Source of the DNA: Nitrospiraceae bacterium UBA6898
Lineage (GTDB): Bacteria; Nitrospirota; Thermodesulfovibrionia; Thermodesulfovibrionales; UBA6898
Direction of reading: 5' to 3'
NCBI GenBank assembly: GCA_002448975.1
Contig: DKBO01000210.1
Location: forward strand, 1 to 13,316
DNA length: 13,316 nt
This document shows, piece after piece, positions 6,301 through 13,316 of this stretch. Under the pieces are notes generated by a model, which was given only the letters and a program-made list of their open reading frames with translations, was not told where the DNA came from and did not search any database. The translations under genes were made by a program, and so were the position numbers. The first letter of the stretch is position 1. Every line of letters begins with the position of its first letter.

Positions 6301-9300
6301 AGAAGCACCGATTGTCACCATTCCCCATCCGGTGTTGTTGGATTCATTGACCTCGGGGATTCTATTGCCGGGATCGACGCTGATGTACAGTTGCCGTTCA
6401 CCTGCAAGTCCGGCCGTGTCGAGGGTGAGTGAGACCGTAGCGGCTCCACCAAACGGAATTATCTGAGGAGTTGTTCTGGATGTAACTGCCACTCCTCCGG
6501 AAGCAGGATCGCCGAGGTAGAGAGTAATTTCCACTCCTGAAACCGGGATACCAAGATTATGAATATTTGCCGAAATCGTCAGCATCTCACCTTCTGAAGG
6601 GTTGAGGTTCGAAAACGATAGGTCGGAAGAGGTGACAGCCAGGTCCGGTTTTATGGGAGCAGGAAGGTCAATAGCAATAAGCGCAGAGTTGTTACCTTCA
6701 TTCGACTCACGGATCGAATCGAGCGGATCCACAATCACATGGATATAGTTCCGGCCCGACTGGCCGAAGGTACTCCAGGGGACCTCAGCATATGCTGTAG
6801 AACCCGCCTCAATAGATGACTTGGTTACGGCGCCTATGAGGGTCCCGCTGCTCTGCGGATCACCGTCATAAAAGGAGATGAATACATCGGGAGCACCGAG
6901 ATTTCCTAAATTGTGGACAATAGCGGCAATCGTGGCATTCTGCCCTTCGGCTACATCCTGCGGAATTATGGAGATATCGGAGGGTGCGACCGAAAGGTCC
7001 GGGATGACTCTGGTCAGGACAATGGCCCCTATATTATTAGATTCGCTGATTTCTTCGATCCCGTCCTCAGGATCTGCAACGACGTAGACAACCGTATCTT
7101 CCGATACGGTAACTATCGATCCGATAGCAGCACTCCCATGAATACTGATGCTTGGAATCACCTCCGATTTAATCAGGTCTTCCGGACGTACTGATCCTTG
7201 GTAGAAGTTAACTCTTACATTATTGGCATTCTTGTTTCCGAAATTTCGGATAATCGCATTAATCGTTCTGATATCCGGATTAAGGGAATCTCTCGTATCC
7301 GTCACCTCCGAGTCACTTATGAAAAGATCGGACATGATGAAGTCACAGTTCTTAATATAGAAGCGCTTGGTTTCCAATCCATATCCGTAAGATGCAAGGC
7401 CTATAGCCTGTACCGTGGCAACACCAGGCAAAGCATCTGATGGAATCTGAAAATCAGAAACAAAATTACTGTCTAGGGTATCGAATGAAAGTTGGTACGA
7501 GCCTCCGTCCTGGAGTGTAAGTGTGCCGCTCATCGATATGTCCTGGGCAGGGACATCCGCCGAAACCGTGATCAGTACCGTATCCGAGGGACAGTAACTT
7601 TGCTGATCGATCATCAAATCGAGATCGAATCCCAGAGTGAATTTGGCAAGCGAAAGAGCCCACACAGCAAGCGATGTACCGCCTTCGTAGCTCATGGGAA
7701 TCCCCATCAATGCTCCCCATCCATTGTCCTCATTTTGTGCAGCCAATAGCCACGAAACACCTCTTGCTACCTCTATCCCTGATTCGCCCGCATTAGAAAG
7801 GGCAATCAGTGCCCATGAAGTGCTTCCCGTGGAGCTCGTATATCCAAGCATCGTACCCCAGCCTCCGTCTGGATTCTGGTTGGCTTTAATCCATGTAACC
7901 GTTTGGTTAAGCCTTGAGAGATAACCGGCTCCCGCAAGTTTATAAATTACCGCGGCGCGGGCGGTAAGTTCGGTATTCCCGAAACCGCCGTCTTGGTTCT
8001 GTTTTGAATTGATGTAAGAAAGTCCTTTTGAGACAGCCGTATGAGTCGGCGTCAGACCGGATTGAAGTAGGGAAAGCAATGCCGCTTCACTATTCAGAAA
8101 TTCCGGGACAGACGTATACCCTTTCATGTCGGGCCAGCCGCCTCCACTCAGTTGCGCACCTATAAGAAAATTACTGGCGCTGAATGCCGCAGCCAGCTCG
8201 GCTGATGTGACATCTTTATAATATTTCAGAGCAAAGAGGGACTCGCCCGTGTGCCGAATAAACGGAGCATATGAGACCGGGATATAATCCGCCCAACTTC
8301 CATTGTAGTTCTGGCTGGTAACAATAGCCTTCCTGCCCTTTGTGATCATATCCAGATTCTCGGCATCTCCAATATTTGCAGCTTGTAATGCATCAAGGGC
8401 TACATCAGTTGTGACTATATACTTCTGCTCCGGAAACGCTTCCCATGAAGCGTTGATGTGGTTCTCTATCCACATAATGCCATTATTTATTCTGGTTCCG
8501 GCAATACCCAGCCTACCGAGAATGTGGAGCGTATCTGCTGTCATTTCAAAAAATGAGAACGAGTAAGCACTGTAACTTGTCCATCCGCCATCAGACTTCT
8601 GCATATTCTGAAGCTCATTTGCAGTGGACATGATTAAGCTGTTGCTTGGCTCTATTTCTATCATCATCTTCAGCCAGTAAAGACGTGAGTACTCGGTAAT
8701 CGATCGATATTGATTGTAGAAGTTCTTTGCCTTCTGCACATTGCTGTCAGAAGGTGACGTGGCAAGGGCCAAACCTACTACGGGATAAGTATCGATCGTT
8801 GCCATGCTTGTAGCACCGGGATACCAGCCCCAGTAGCCATCGGGATTTTGTGTGGCCTTGAGCCATGCTGCTGCATTCTGTATAAAGGGTTCATTCTTGT
8901 TTATACCAGCCTTTATCAAGGACTTAAGAACCAAGCCTGTGTAATATGCTGTGCTCTGTGAGCCCTTTGAAACTCCCCAGCCATGGTCTGCGTTCTGCTG
9001 CCTGATAAGCCATGAAACAGCGTTGGTGAGTGCTGCTGAATTCGGATCAATTCCTATATTAAGCAGTGACATCATTGCTTCAGCCGTCTTGGATATTCCT
9101 TCATCCCAGCTTCCGTCAGGAGCCTGCATCAGGACAAGCTTGTTCAGAATATTTGAATATTTTGTCTGCGAAGTCTTGCTTGTTGCCTTGTATGCGTTCA
9201 CTGCAAGTGCATTATAATTGAGTGACACTCCTCCCCATGCCCGCATCGTATTGGCCGCATCGACCCGAAGTTGATGGTCATTAAGCCATTCTGCGCCGGA

Positions 9301-11892
9301 TTTGATGGCGCTATCCACAAAGGTATATCTGCAAGGGTTAAATATTCCCAGGCAGGTTGCATTGTTCGCTTCATCTGTCTCGGCAACGGAATTGGCGCTA
9401 TCCGCCATGAGATAAAGATGGACCTCCGTATAGAGAACTGTACCGGAGACCGGTATTATTACATTGCCGGATGATCCGGCATCGAGCGAACCCTGATGGA
9501 TAGTAGAGCCGAGGACCGCATCAATGCCAGGATCGTATGTAGCGTTATTGTTTCTGTCCTCAAACGCGGTAAGAGTGAATGGCGGGTCTACAGGCTGGTT
9601 TCCCTCATTCTTGACAGTTACGCTCAGATTCCCCGAGATGATTCGGTTCTGAGCATCGGAGCTAACTCCTGCAAGGTCAATATTCGATGGCACTAAATCA
9701 GGCCCTAATGGTTCGGCAATATCGATAGGCACAGAGGCCGCATTATTCGATTCATCCAGCTCAACTATGGCATCATTAGGATCAGCCACTACCGAAATTC
9801 CGTAATTTCCTGATAAGCCTACTATCTCCCATGATATCTGGGTCGTCGCTGAGCCCCCTACCGGTATGAAAGCCATATCAACTGTTCCAATTATCAGATA
9901 GGAATGCACATCCTGGTCTATCAGCCTGAACTCAACAGGTGTCATAACGCCATCTCGATTCCCCACATTCCTGATAGTCGCTGAAACAGTGACCGTCTGA
10001 CCCTTCATTGGCGACTGGGGCACGACAGCTATATCCGAAGATGATATTGCAAGGTCGGGTCCAATGTTGCTTGTTACTATAAGCGTTTTGGATGCTTTGT
10101 TATCGTAATTATTGATTTCGACAATTGCATTGTCGGGATCGACTACGATGAAGATGTTGTTCTTGCCTGCCATGCCTGCTGTATTCCAATCCATGGCAAC
10201 GGGTCTGCTTTCCCAGGCTCCGATCGATGGAATTATGATATCCGACCCAATCCGGGATCCGCCTTTAGCCGGATCGCCCAGATAATGCCTTACTACAATG
10301 TCGCGGGCGATACCACGCTCGTAATTCGTGACAATAGAACTGATTGTAACTGTATCACCCTCACGGGGATTCGAGGATGAGAATGTAATGTTTGAACTGG
10401 AAATTGAAAGCTCGACGCCGGCCCCGATATTGAATGCCTTCACCGCGACATTATTGGTCTCGTTGGATTCAGCAATTGTATTATTGGGATCTATAACAAT
10501 ATAGATCCGTTTCGAGCCGTAAATAACAGATTCAGCAGGTATTCCGCCAGCCAGGTCGACTGTACCACCTGCGGGTATGGACACGATGGCCCCACTACCA
10601 GGAAGTTTATGCCCTTGGGCAGGATCGCCGTCATAAATGTCTATGCCCACGTTTCCAGCGTCGGTTTCACCAATATTCCGCACCTTAAAAAGAATGCCTA
10701 CCATGATAAATGGCTCGGGCGAAGAAGGGAATATCTCGATATCGGCGGCGTTAATGTTGAGATCCGGAAGGGTCGCACTTGTAAGGCCCCGGTAGGCTCC
10801 GTTGTCTGCTTCGATCAACTCGTCGATTGTGTTGTCTGGGTCCACTACGACATAAACAAGTTTCGACGATGCCGCAGAAATCGTCCAGTTCATGGAAGCT
10901 TGTCCAAACTCATAGGCGGCTATGCCAGTAACGGCCGAATCTCCAATGAATGCGCCACTCGCGGCAGGGTCTCCATCAAAGAAGCGAACAGTGATGTTGT
11001 CTGCCTGTGCGGGGCCGGTGTTCTTGATCTTTGCAGTTATGGATATTGTATCGCCGACCGTAGGATTAGGGTTTGAGAAAGCGATATCGCTTGATATGAC
11101 TGAGAGGTTAGGCCTTGCAGTGGACAGAGCACGAATTGCATGGGCTGTGGAATAGGGGTCGTTGTTCCATGAGCCGTTGGTGAGCTGTGTGGTAGTCAGG
11201 TAATCAAGCGCGTTCAGCAGGGCCTGGGCTTGCCCCTGGCCTGATTCTATGAGGGCAAGCATGGCAAGCGCTGTTTCATACACTGTTGATGGTGAACTGC
11301 CGAAGCCGCCGTCAGGGTTTTGATGGTCAATAAGGTAGGCCGCTGCGCTGGCAATCTGGGCGTTGAGATCGTAGGTTGTCTTGAACTGTAATAAGGTCTG
11401 CAAGACAACTGCAGTCATATAGACGTTGCTGTCGCCTGCGCCGTCAGCGCAACCCAAGGTTGAAACATCGCAGAAGCCCCACCCACCGTCAGGATTCTGT
11501 GCGTCTTGGAGATATCCCAGCGCATAGGAAATGGTTTCCTGGTCCTGGTAGTTGATGATTTTGAGCGCCTGGAGGGCAAGGGCAGTATCGAGGCTGTTGA
11601 CTTCGTAATCATTGTATCCACCCCATGCTCCGATGAGATCATCGAGATATGAGAGAAGGACATCTCTGTCTGCGCCCGCAACCATGAGGGCATGGATTCT
11701 CTCAGAGAAGTAATCTGTCGTCTGCAGACCCTGCGTCTGAATCCATGTGATGGCATTGGTGTAGGTTTGTGAGTTTGTCTGGTTCAGAGTTTTCAGGGCT
11801 TCAATGGCAGCGACGGTCGCCGGGAGAATCTCTGCGCCTGTCGTCTCATTGCCCCATGAACCGTCAGAAGATTGGATAACGTAAAATATTTT
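3385..11892 (-). CDS. Giant secreted toroid/CARDB/Fn3-like protein, 5'-truncated
   Basis: About 2,835 codons survive. Counting from the first preserved residues, the order is: an alpha/alpha toroid with QW-type repeats (IQSSDGSWG, QNPDGGWG, QNPDGGFG); five CARDB domains each ending in a VDPxxxIxExxxxN-like motif; a second toroid with about nine QW repeats; a beta linker (LDLMIDQQSYCPSD); three more CARDB domains; three MG2-like beta domains; five fibronectin-III-like repeats; and a C-terminal module (DPNTLNQKSKGNWVTVYIEL, then DYDHDGIPD, a DxDxDG loop). No LPXTG, PEP-CTERM or transmembrane tail is seen. The toroids show no DxDD acid motif, so cyclase activity is unlikely. No CxEQ thioester is present, unlike alpha-2-macroglobulins. 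The likely role is extracellular binding or scaffolding. The frame continues to an ATG at 11994, but the first 34 codons there belong to the inserted IS256, so the true start and any signal peptide are lost. Confidence 0.85.
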   Translation of the reverse strand, partial: KIFYVIQSSDGSWGNETTGAEILPATVAAIEALKTLNQTNSQTYTNAITWIQTQGLQTTDYFSERIHALMVAGADRDVLLSYLDDLIGAWGGYNDYEVNSLDTALALQALKIINYQDQETISYALGYLQDAQNPDGGWGFCDVSTLGCADGAGDSNVYMTAVVLQTLLQFKTTYDLNAQIASAAAYLIDHQNPDGGFGSSPSTVYETALAMLALIESGQGQAQALLNALDYLTTTQLTNGSWNNDPYSTAHAIRALSTARPNLSVISSDIAFSNPNPTVGDTISITAKIKNTGPAQADNITVRFFDGDPAASGAFIGDSAVTGIAAYEFGQASMNWTISAASSKLVYVVVDPDNTIDELIEADNGAYRGLTSATLPDLNINAADIEIFPSSPEPFIMVGILFKVRNIGETDAGNVGIDIYDGDPAQGHKLPGSGAIVSIPAGGTVDLAGGIPAESVIYGSKRIYIVIDPNNTIAESNETNNVAVKAFNIGAGVELSISSSNITFSSSNPREGDTVTISSIVTNYERGIARDIVVRHYLGDPAKGGSRIGSDIIIPSIGAWESRPVAMDWNTAGMAGKNNIFIVVDPDNAIVEINNYDNKASKTLIVTSNIGPDLAISSSDIAVVPQSPMKGQTVTVSATIRNVGNRDGVMTPVEFRLIDQDVHSYLIIGTVDMAFIPVGGSATTQISWEIVGLSGNYGISVVADPNDAIVELDESNNAASVPIDIAEPLGPDLVPSNIDLAGVSSDAQNRIISGNLSVTVKNEGNQPVDPPFTLTAFEDRNNNATYDPGIDAVLGSTIHQGSLDAGSSGNVIIPVSGTVLYTEVHLYLMADSANSVAETDEANNATCLGIFNPCRYTFVDSAIKSGAEWLNDHQLRVDAANTMRAWGGVSLNYNALAVNAYKATSKTSQTKYSNILNKLVLMQAPDGSWDEGISKTAEAMMSLLNIGIDPNSAALTNAVSWLIRQQNADHGWGVSKGSQSTAYYTGLVLKSLIKAGINKNEPFIQNAAAWLKATQNPDGYWGWYPGATSMATIDTYPVVGLALATSPSDSNVQKAKNFYNQYRSITEYSRLYWLKMMIEIEPSNSLIMSTANELQNMQKSDGGWTSYSAYSFSFFEMTADTLHILGRLGIAGTRINNGIMWIENHINASWEAFPEQKYIVTTDVALDALQAANIGDAENLDMITKGRKAIVTSQNYNGSWADYIPVSYAPFIRHTGESLFALKYYKDVTSAELAAAFSASNFLIGAQLSGGGWPDMKGYTSVPEFLNSEAALLSLLQSGLTPTHTAVSKGLSYINSKQNQDGGFGNTELTARAAVIYKLAGAGYLSRLNQTVTWIKANQNPDGGWGTMLGYTSSTGSTSWALIALSNAGESGIEVARGVSWLLAAQNEDNGWGALMGIPMSYEGGTSLAVWALSLAKFTLGFDLDLMIDQQSYCPSDTVLITVSADVPAQDISMSGTLTLQDGGSYQLSFDTLDSNFVSDFQIPSDALPGVATVQAIGLASYGYGLETKRFYIKNCDFIMSDLFISDSEVTDTRDSLNPDIRTINAIIRNFGNKNANNVRVNFYQGSVRPEDLIKSEVIPSISIHGSAAIGSIVTVSEDTVVYVVADPEDGIEEISESNNIGAIVLTRVIPDLSVAPSDISIIPQDVAEGQNATIAAIVHNLGNLGAPDVFISFYDGDPQSSGTLIGAVTKSSIEAGSTAYAEVPWSTFGQSGRNYIHVIVDPLDSIRESNEGNNSALIAIDLPAPIKPDLAVTSSDLSFSNLNPSEGEMLTISANIHNLGIPVSGVEITLYLGDPASGGVAVTSRTTPQIIPFGGAATVSLTLDTAGLAGERQLYISVDPGNRIPEVNESNNTGWGMVTIGASGLSMNILTDKAAYFANENINVSVTLENLETLSRTGMLELKLIDDKSNVVANSATAQTVSLPPLSNADSTITINTGQTIAGSYRVLGRFIESNLVSSRKEAPIVISPVKDISSKVVTNRTFYYPNQQATITSTITSQSPNYIFENLTAKVDIKNLQGTILYTGNYSIPILAPGQITEFKTYWNTSTNLPAAYPVTLTVTDPSGAVVSSGTATVTITDALDPSALLTGQISVDRQSLLQGVPVNISYLVTNVGNIDLSQVDLSIRTVHVVKKTVYDLLADQTALVKGASFMNAQLLSTGQYSAKDYLVILSATIAGVEETLASTYFRVEGAPSAPSLNTPSHGADIETTTPALSVNNATDSNDDRMRYEFELYSDANLTTSVAASGLMDEGTAITSWQEPVSLQENAWYFWRARAFDGLLYSAWMSPVAFRVNVINEAPGAPSLSSPSEGGSVDTQTLLLTVNNAADPDSTNLTYNFVVASDPELTEVVASQVGVFEGQGTTSWQVIAALQENTWYYWTAQADDWLITGPWMPVASFFVNTSNEAPSAPVIIEPVDGTEVSTTDVLIRAQNSTDPDSSALTYLFEADTVPTFDSPDRLVSGSLPQGAGTTTWLALGLKDNTWYYARVKASDGQAESPMSEAMRFFVNTGNDAPTAPVLSNPSNGAGVNSFTPELSVHNATDIDNDSLTYNFEVYADASLTNLISSASGIQETALITTWMVPGSLTENSTYYWRARAFDGQLYGPWMPAASFIVNTANDAPTAPTLNSPAMGSSLSTLTPVLAINNATDPDSDVLTYDFEIYLGGVLVNSVVGIPQDISGVTSYAVSTPLSDNTTYQWRARAHDGDRYGAWMDMATFSLHLPSQNITSTIDFDPNTLNQKSKGNWVTVYIELPAGYNVADISISSLRLNGTIPAVSWPYAIGDYDHDGIPDLMVKFDRNAVINLLPAGDNIMVTVTGTVGTTTFEGVDTIRVIH
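3733..5317 (-). repeat. Five tandem fibronectin-III-like repeats
   Basis: Each unit is about 105 codons and opens with APxAPxLxxPxxG. It then carries NNATDPDSDxLTYxFE-type and WYYWRARAFDGxxYGPWM-type segments and ends FxVNT. The units begin near 5317, 5005, 4680, 4353 and 4038. Some DNA-level similarity remains between neighbours (for example ACCAGG-GTTTTCCTGAAG near 4760 and 5085), which suggests fairly recent tandem duplication. Such modules usually act as extracellular spacers or glycan-binding units. Confidence 0.75.
5330..6305 (-). other. Three MG2-like beta domains in giant protein
   Basis: Three successive segments share the pattern of macroglobulin MG2-type domains: TDKAAYFANENINVSVTLEN, TNRTFYYPNQQATITSTI and SVDRQSLLQGVPVNISYLV. 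Each has a turn (K/R-x-x-Y or Q) followed by alternating hydrophobic strands. They sit between the second CARDB block and the Fn3-like repeats. Assignment is by pattern only. Confidence 0.5.
6303..7340 (-). repeat. CARDB block 2 (three domains)
   Basis: Three CARDB units of about 110-120 codons start near 7340, 7005 and 6645 with SDLFISDSEV, PDLSVAPSDISI and PDLAVTSSDLSF. They end with ADPEDGIEEISESNN, VDPLDSIRESNEGNN and VDPGNRIPEVNESNN. CARDB is a known extracellular Ig-like domain of bacterial and archaeal surface proteins. Confidence 0.85.
7636..9335 (-). other. Second alpha/alpha toroid of giant protein
   Basis: About 565 codons carry nine QxxxGxW-like repeats: MQAPDGSWDE, QQNADHGWG, QNPDGYWGW, MQKSDGGWTS, QNYNGSWAD, QLSGGGWPD, QNQDGGFG, QNPDGGWG and QNEDNGWG. 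This is the repeat pattern of squalene/hopene-cyclase and prenyltransferase-like (alpha/alpha)6 barrels. The number of repeats is compatible with one complete toroid or more. I see no DxDD protonation motif, so a binding role is more likely than catalysis. Confidence 0.8.
9340..11109 (-). repeat. CARDB block 1 (five domains)
   Basis: Five units start near 11109, 10770, 10420, 10054 and 9702 (NLSVISSDIAF, PDLNINAADIEI, ELSISSSNITF, PDLAISSSDIAV, PDLVPSNIDL). The first three contain a GDPAxxG-type loop, and all five end in a DPxxxIxExxExNN-type motif, degenerate in the fifth (ADSANSVAETDEANN). The fifth also has a longer EDRNNNATYDPG loop, which may bind metal. Confidence 0.85.
11110..11892 (-). 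other. First toroid of giant protein, N-terminally cut
   Basis: About 260 codons with four recognisable QW-type repeats remain (IQSSDGSWG, QNPDGGWG, HQNPDGGFG, TQLTNGSWN). The first repeat starts only five residues after the IS256 junction. Fewer repeats are left than in the second toroid, which suggests the insertion removed the beginning of this domain as well as the secretion signal. Confidence 0.7.
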
Positions 11893-12416
11893 TCGCACAA
11901 TTAAGTCATGGTGACCTCGAATCTGGTAATGTAATTTCGCCAAAAACACTTTACCGGAGGAGGAACACCATGACCCAAGGACATTGTAGCGCAAAGAACG
12001 GCAAAATAATCCAGATCGACGAGAAACAGGTTAAGGACCATCTAGGGGAAATCGTCAGAGGAACAGTACAGGAAACCCTTAACACCCTTCTAGATGAAGA
12101 AGCAGAGAGACTCTGTAGAGCAAGGCGATATGAGCGGACCGATGCAAGAAAGGATACCAGAGCCGGGCATTACACAAGGAAGCTGCATACCAAGGCAGGG
12201 GAAGTGGACATCAGGATGCCGAAACTGAGGGTCCTGCCGTTTGAGACCGCAATCATAGAGCGGTACCGGCGGAGAGAGTCCTCTGTTGAAGAAGCACTGG
12301 TAGAAATGTATCTGGCAGGAGTGTCAGTCCGGAGAGTAGAAGACATTACCGAAGCCCTATGGGGCAGCAAAGTGAGTCCGGGGACCATCTCCAACCTCAA
12401 TGCCAAGACGTAAGCT
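11893..12416 (+). mobile_element. IS256-family element, left end only
   Basis: The left end of an IS256 (Mutator) element starts within about 11888-11899, where the giant gene's toroid sequence stops making sense. It covers roughly 75 bases of leader and the transposase N-terminus. Its right end is absent because an IS3-family element interrupts it near 12416. Terminal repeats and target duplication therefore cannot be checked inside this window. Confidence 0.75.
11970..12413 (+). pseudogene. IS256-family transposase, N-terminal fragment
   Basis: This 147-residue fragment is from a family normally about 400 residues long. The N-terminal region (VKDHLGEIVRGTVQETLNTL, then RRYERTDARKDTRAGHYTR) and the conserved block VEEALVEMYLAGVSVRRVED, then ITEALWGSKVSPGTISNLN, are characteristic. 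The ribosome site GGAGGAGG (11956-11963) lies six bases before the ATG. Reading stops at a TAA created at the junction with the IS3 element, before all three DDE catalytic residues, so it cannot transpose by itself. It could be rescued in trans only if both element ends survive outside the window. Confidence 0.88.
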
Positions 12417-12480
12417 TCCCCTCTGAGTAGACACCTGATAAGTAGAGCTTTCTGGCAAAATAACGACCAGGAGGTTCTTC

Positions 12481-12747
12481 ATGAAGAAGGCGAGATTCAC
12501 CGAGACACAGATCGTAGCGATCCTGAAAGAGGCAGACAGCGGAGCGCCGGTCAAAGAGCTATGCAGGAAGTACGAGATCAGCGATGCCACCTATTACAAC
12601 TGGAAATCGAAGTATGGAGGCATGGAGGCATCCGATCTGAAGCGCATGAAGGAGCTTGAGCGTGAGCTGAGTCAGCTGAAGCGCATGTATGCGGACATGG
12701 CCCTTGAGAACAGGGCGCTAAAGGACCTTATCGACAAAAAGTTATAG
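12481..12747 (+). CDS. IS3-family transposase OrfA
   Basis: This 88-residue OrfA has an N-terminal helix-turn-helix at about residues 5-45 (RFTETQIVAILKEAD, then VKELCRKYEISDATYYNWKS). It binds the element's ends. A leucine-zipper-like coiled coil at about 50-85 (LKRMKELERELSQLKRMYAD) mediates multimerisation. AGGAGG at about 12470-12475 precedes the ATG. It ends at TAG 12745-12747. Near the end the sequence C AAA AAG (12735-12741) resembles the A-rich slippery site by which IS3 elements make the OrfAB fusion through -1 frameshifting. The first base is C, not A, so efficiency may be lower. The gene is complete. Confidence 0.92.
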   Translation: MKKARFTETQIVAILKEADSGAPVKELCRKYEISDATYYNWKSKYGGMEASDLKRMKELERELSQLKRMYADMALENRALKDLIDKKL

Positions 12748-13316
12748 AGCCGTCCGATAAGCGCGAGGCTGTGCAGTACCTGGTGGTTGAGCACAGACTG
12801 TCGGTGCAGAAGAGTTGTAAGAGCATCGGACTATCCCGGGCGGCCTATTACAAAGACATACGACGAGATCCAGAGCGTGATGCTGAGGTTATATCAGCGA
12901 TCAATGGGGTGCTGGAGAAACATCCCCGCTGGGGCTTCTGGAAATGCTACAAGGCTCTCAGAAGGAAGAAGCGACCATGGAACCACAAGCGGGTCTATCG
13001 GGTGTATTGCATGATGAGATTGAACCAGAAGCGACGGGCCAAAAGGAGGCTTCCAAAGCGAATGCGACAGCCGTTATTGGTGCCGCAGAGGCCGAACCAT
13101 ATCTGGTCGGCCGATTTCATGAGTGACGCGCTGTATGTGGGTAGTCGGTTCAGGACGTTTAACGTGATTGACGACTTCAACCGGGAGGCTGTCGCAATAG
13201 AGATCGATACATCGTTGACAGCAAGGAGGCTTATACGGGTTTTTGAGCGGTTGCAGGCGACCAGGGGGCTGCCGGATGTGATTCGGGTCGACAACGTACT
13301 AACTCTGGAAGTCAAG
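12741..13316 (+). CDS. IS3-family transposase OrfB, partial at window end
   Basis: Reading one base back from orfA gives 192 uninterrupted codons to the window edge. Visible parts are an HTH_21-like region (LSVQKSCKSIGLSRAAYY), the block HPRWGFWKCYKALRRKKRPW, and the start of the rve/DDE integrase core (PNHIWSADFMSDALYVGSRF, then NVIDDFNREAVAIEID). The first catalytic Asp is in WSADFM and the second in IRVDN. The final Glu lies beyond the window. Translation as an OrfAB fusion is expected; the start coordinate is the first codon after the slip site, not a true initiation codon. After VDN the usual GPEF is replaced by VLTLEVK, so the last codons may cross a junction or an error. Confidence 0.85.

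Larger units (their letters stand above)
12417..13316 (+). mobile_element. IS3-family element, right part outside window
   Basis: An IS3-family element carries overlapping orfA and orfB. Its left end probably lies at TGAGTAGACACCTGATAAG, around 12425, or up to about 10 bases earlier, between the broken IS256 frame and the orfA ribosome site. It continues past the window end. It entered the IS256 element, so it is the youngest visible insertion. Confidence 0.8.

Noticed and set aside
7636..9335. Functional squalene/hopene cyclase
   Set aside because: QW-type repeats are present, but I see no DxDD catalytic motif. The toroid is embedded in an extracellular multidomain protein.
3385..11892. Alpha-2-macroglobulin-type protease trap
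   Set aside because: MG2-like and toroid domains occur, but the CxEQ thioester motif is absent and the domain order differs.
3385..11892. Various open frames on the plus strand opposite the giant gene
   Set aside because: They have no ribosome sites or recognisable domains, and are explained as antisense shadows of a long, biased coding sequence.
3733..11892. CRISPR-like or minisatellite array
   Set aside because: The repeats are about 105-120 codons, diverged at the DNA level and encode protein domains. There are no short identical repeats with unique spacers.
11893..11994. ATG at 11994 as start of the giant gene
   Set aside because: The 34 codons before the toroid lie antisense within the IS256 left end and leader. 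They have no ribosome-site support and no resemblance to a signal peptide.

Overview
The window looks like accessory DNA from an anaerobic, selenoprotein-making bacterium. A Nitrospirota or Desulfobacterota host would fit the IS types, the tRNA-Sec remnant and the very large secreted CARDB/toroid protein, but the sequence does not settle the taxonomy. No core housekeeping genes are present.

Layout. (1) 1-1021: a small LuxR-type regulator with a PAS-like N-terminus (101-652) behind an extended -10 promoter, then an unrecognised 71-aa ORF (806-1021). (2) 1018-1530: a decayed integration site. It holds a 151-bp element bounded by a perfect 14-bp inverted repeat (1034-1184), a tyrosine-integrase C-terminal fragment that has lost its catalytic Arg (1225-1413), and what reads as the 5' half of tRNA-Sec (selC), cut just after the anticodon loop (1487-1527). 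(3) 1693-3201: two unrelated type II toxin-antitoxin modules facing each other. The first (plus strand, 1719-2350) is an intact Gp49/HigB-type toxin with an XRE antitoxin. The second (minus strand, 3166-2450) has an intact XRE antitoxin, but its HigB-like toxin carries a one-base frameshift and a short IS200/IS605- or REP-like hairpin near its start. In both modules the -10 hexamer lies so close to the toxin ATG that the toxin mRNA is predicted leaderless, whereas each antitoxin has a good Shine-Dalgarno sequence inside the toxin gene. (4) 3385-11892, minus strand: one giant secreted or surface protein gene of about 2,835 preserved codons. It reads, N to C: alpha/alpha toroid (squalene-cyclase-like QW repeats), five CARDB domains, a second longer toroid, a linker domain, three CARDB domains, three MG2-like beta domains, five tandem fibronectin-III-like repeats, and a C-terminal module with a DxDxDG calcium-loop motif. 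(5) 11893-13316: the 5' end of that gene, including any signal peptide and promoter, is removed by an IS256-family insertion. The IS256 copy is itself cut by an IS3-family element that runs off the window.

Reading it together: this is an island-like segment next to a broken selC-type attachment site. It has an integrase relic, TA modules, nested insertion sequences and a giant adhesin- or scaffold-like protein that is now 5'-truncated. The selC half-gene, the paired leaderless TA modules and the toroid/CARDB architecture most deserve follow-up. No CRISPR array, complete RNA gene or clearly new defence operon is visible.
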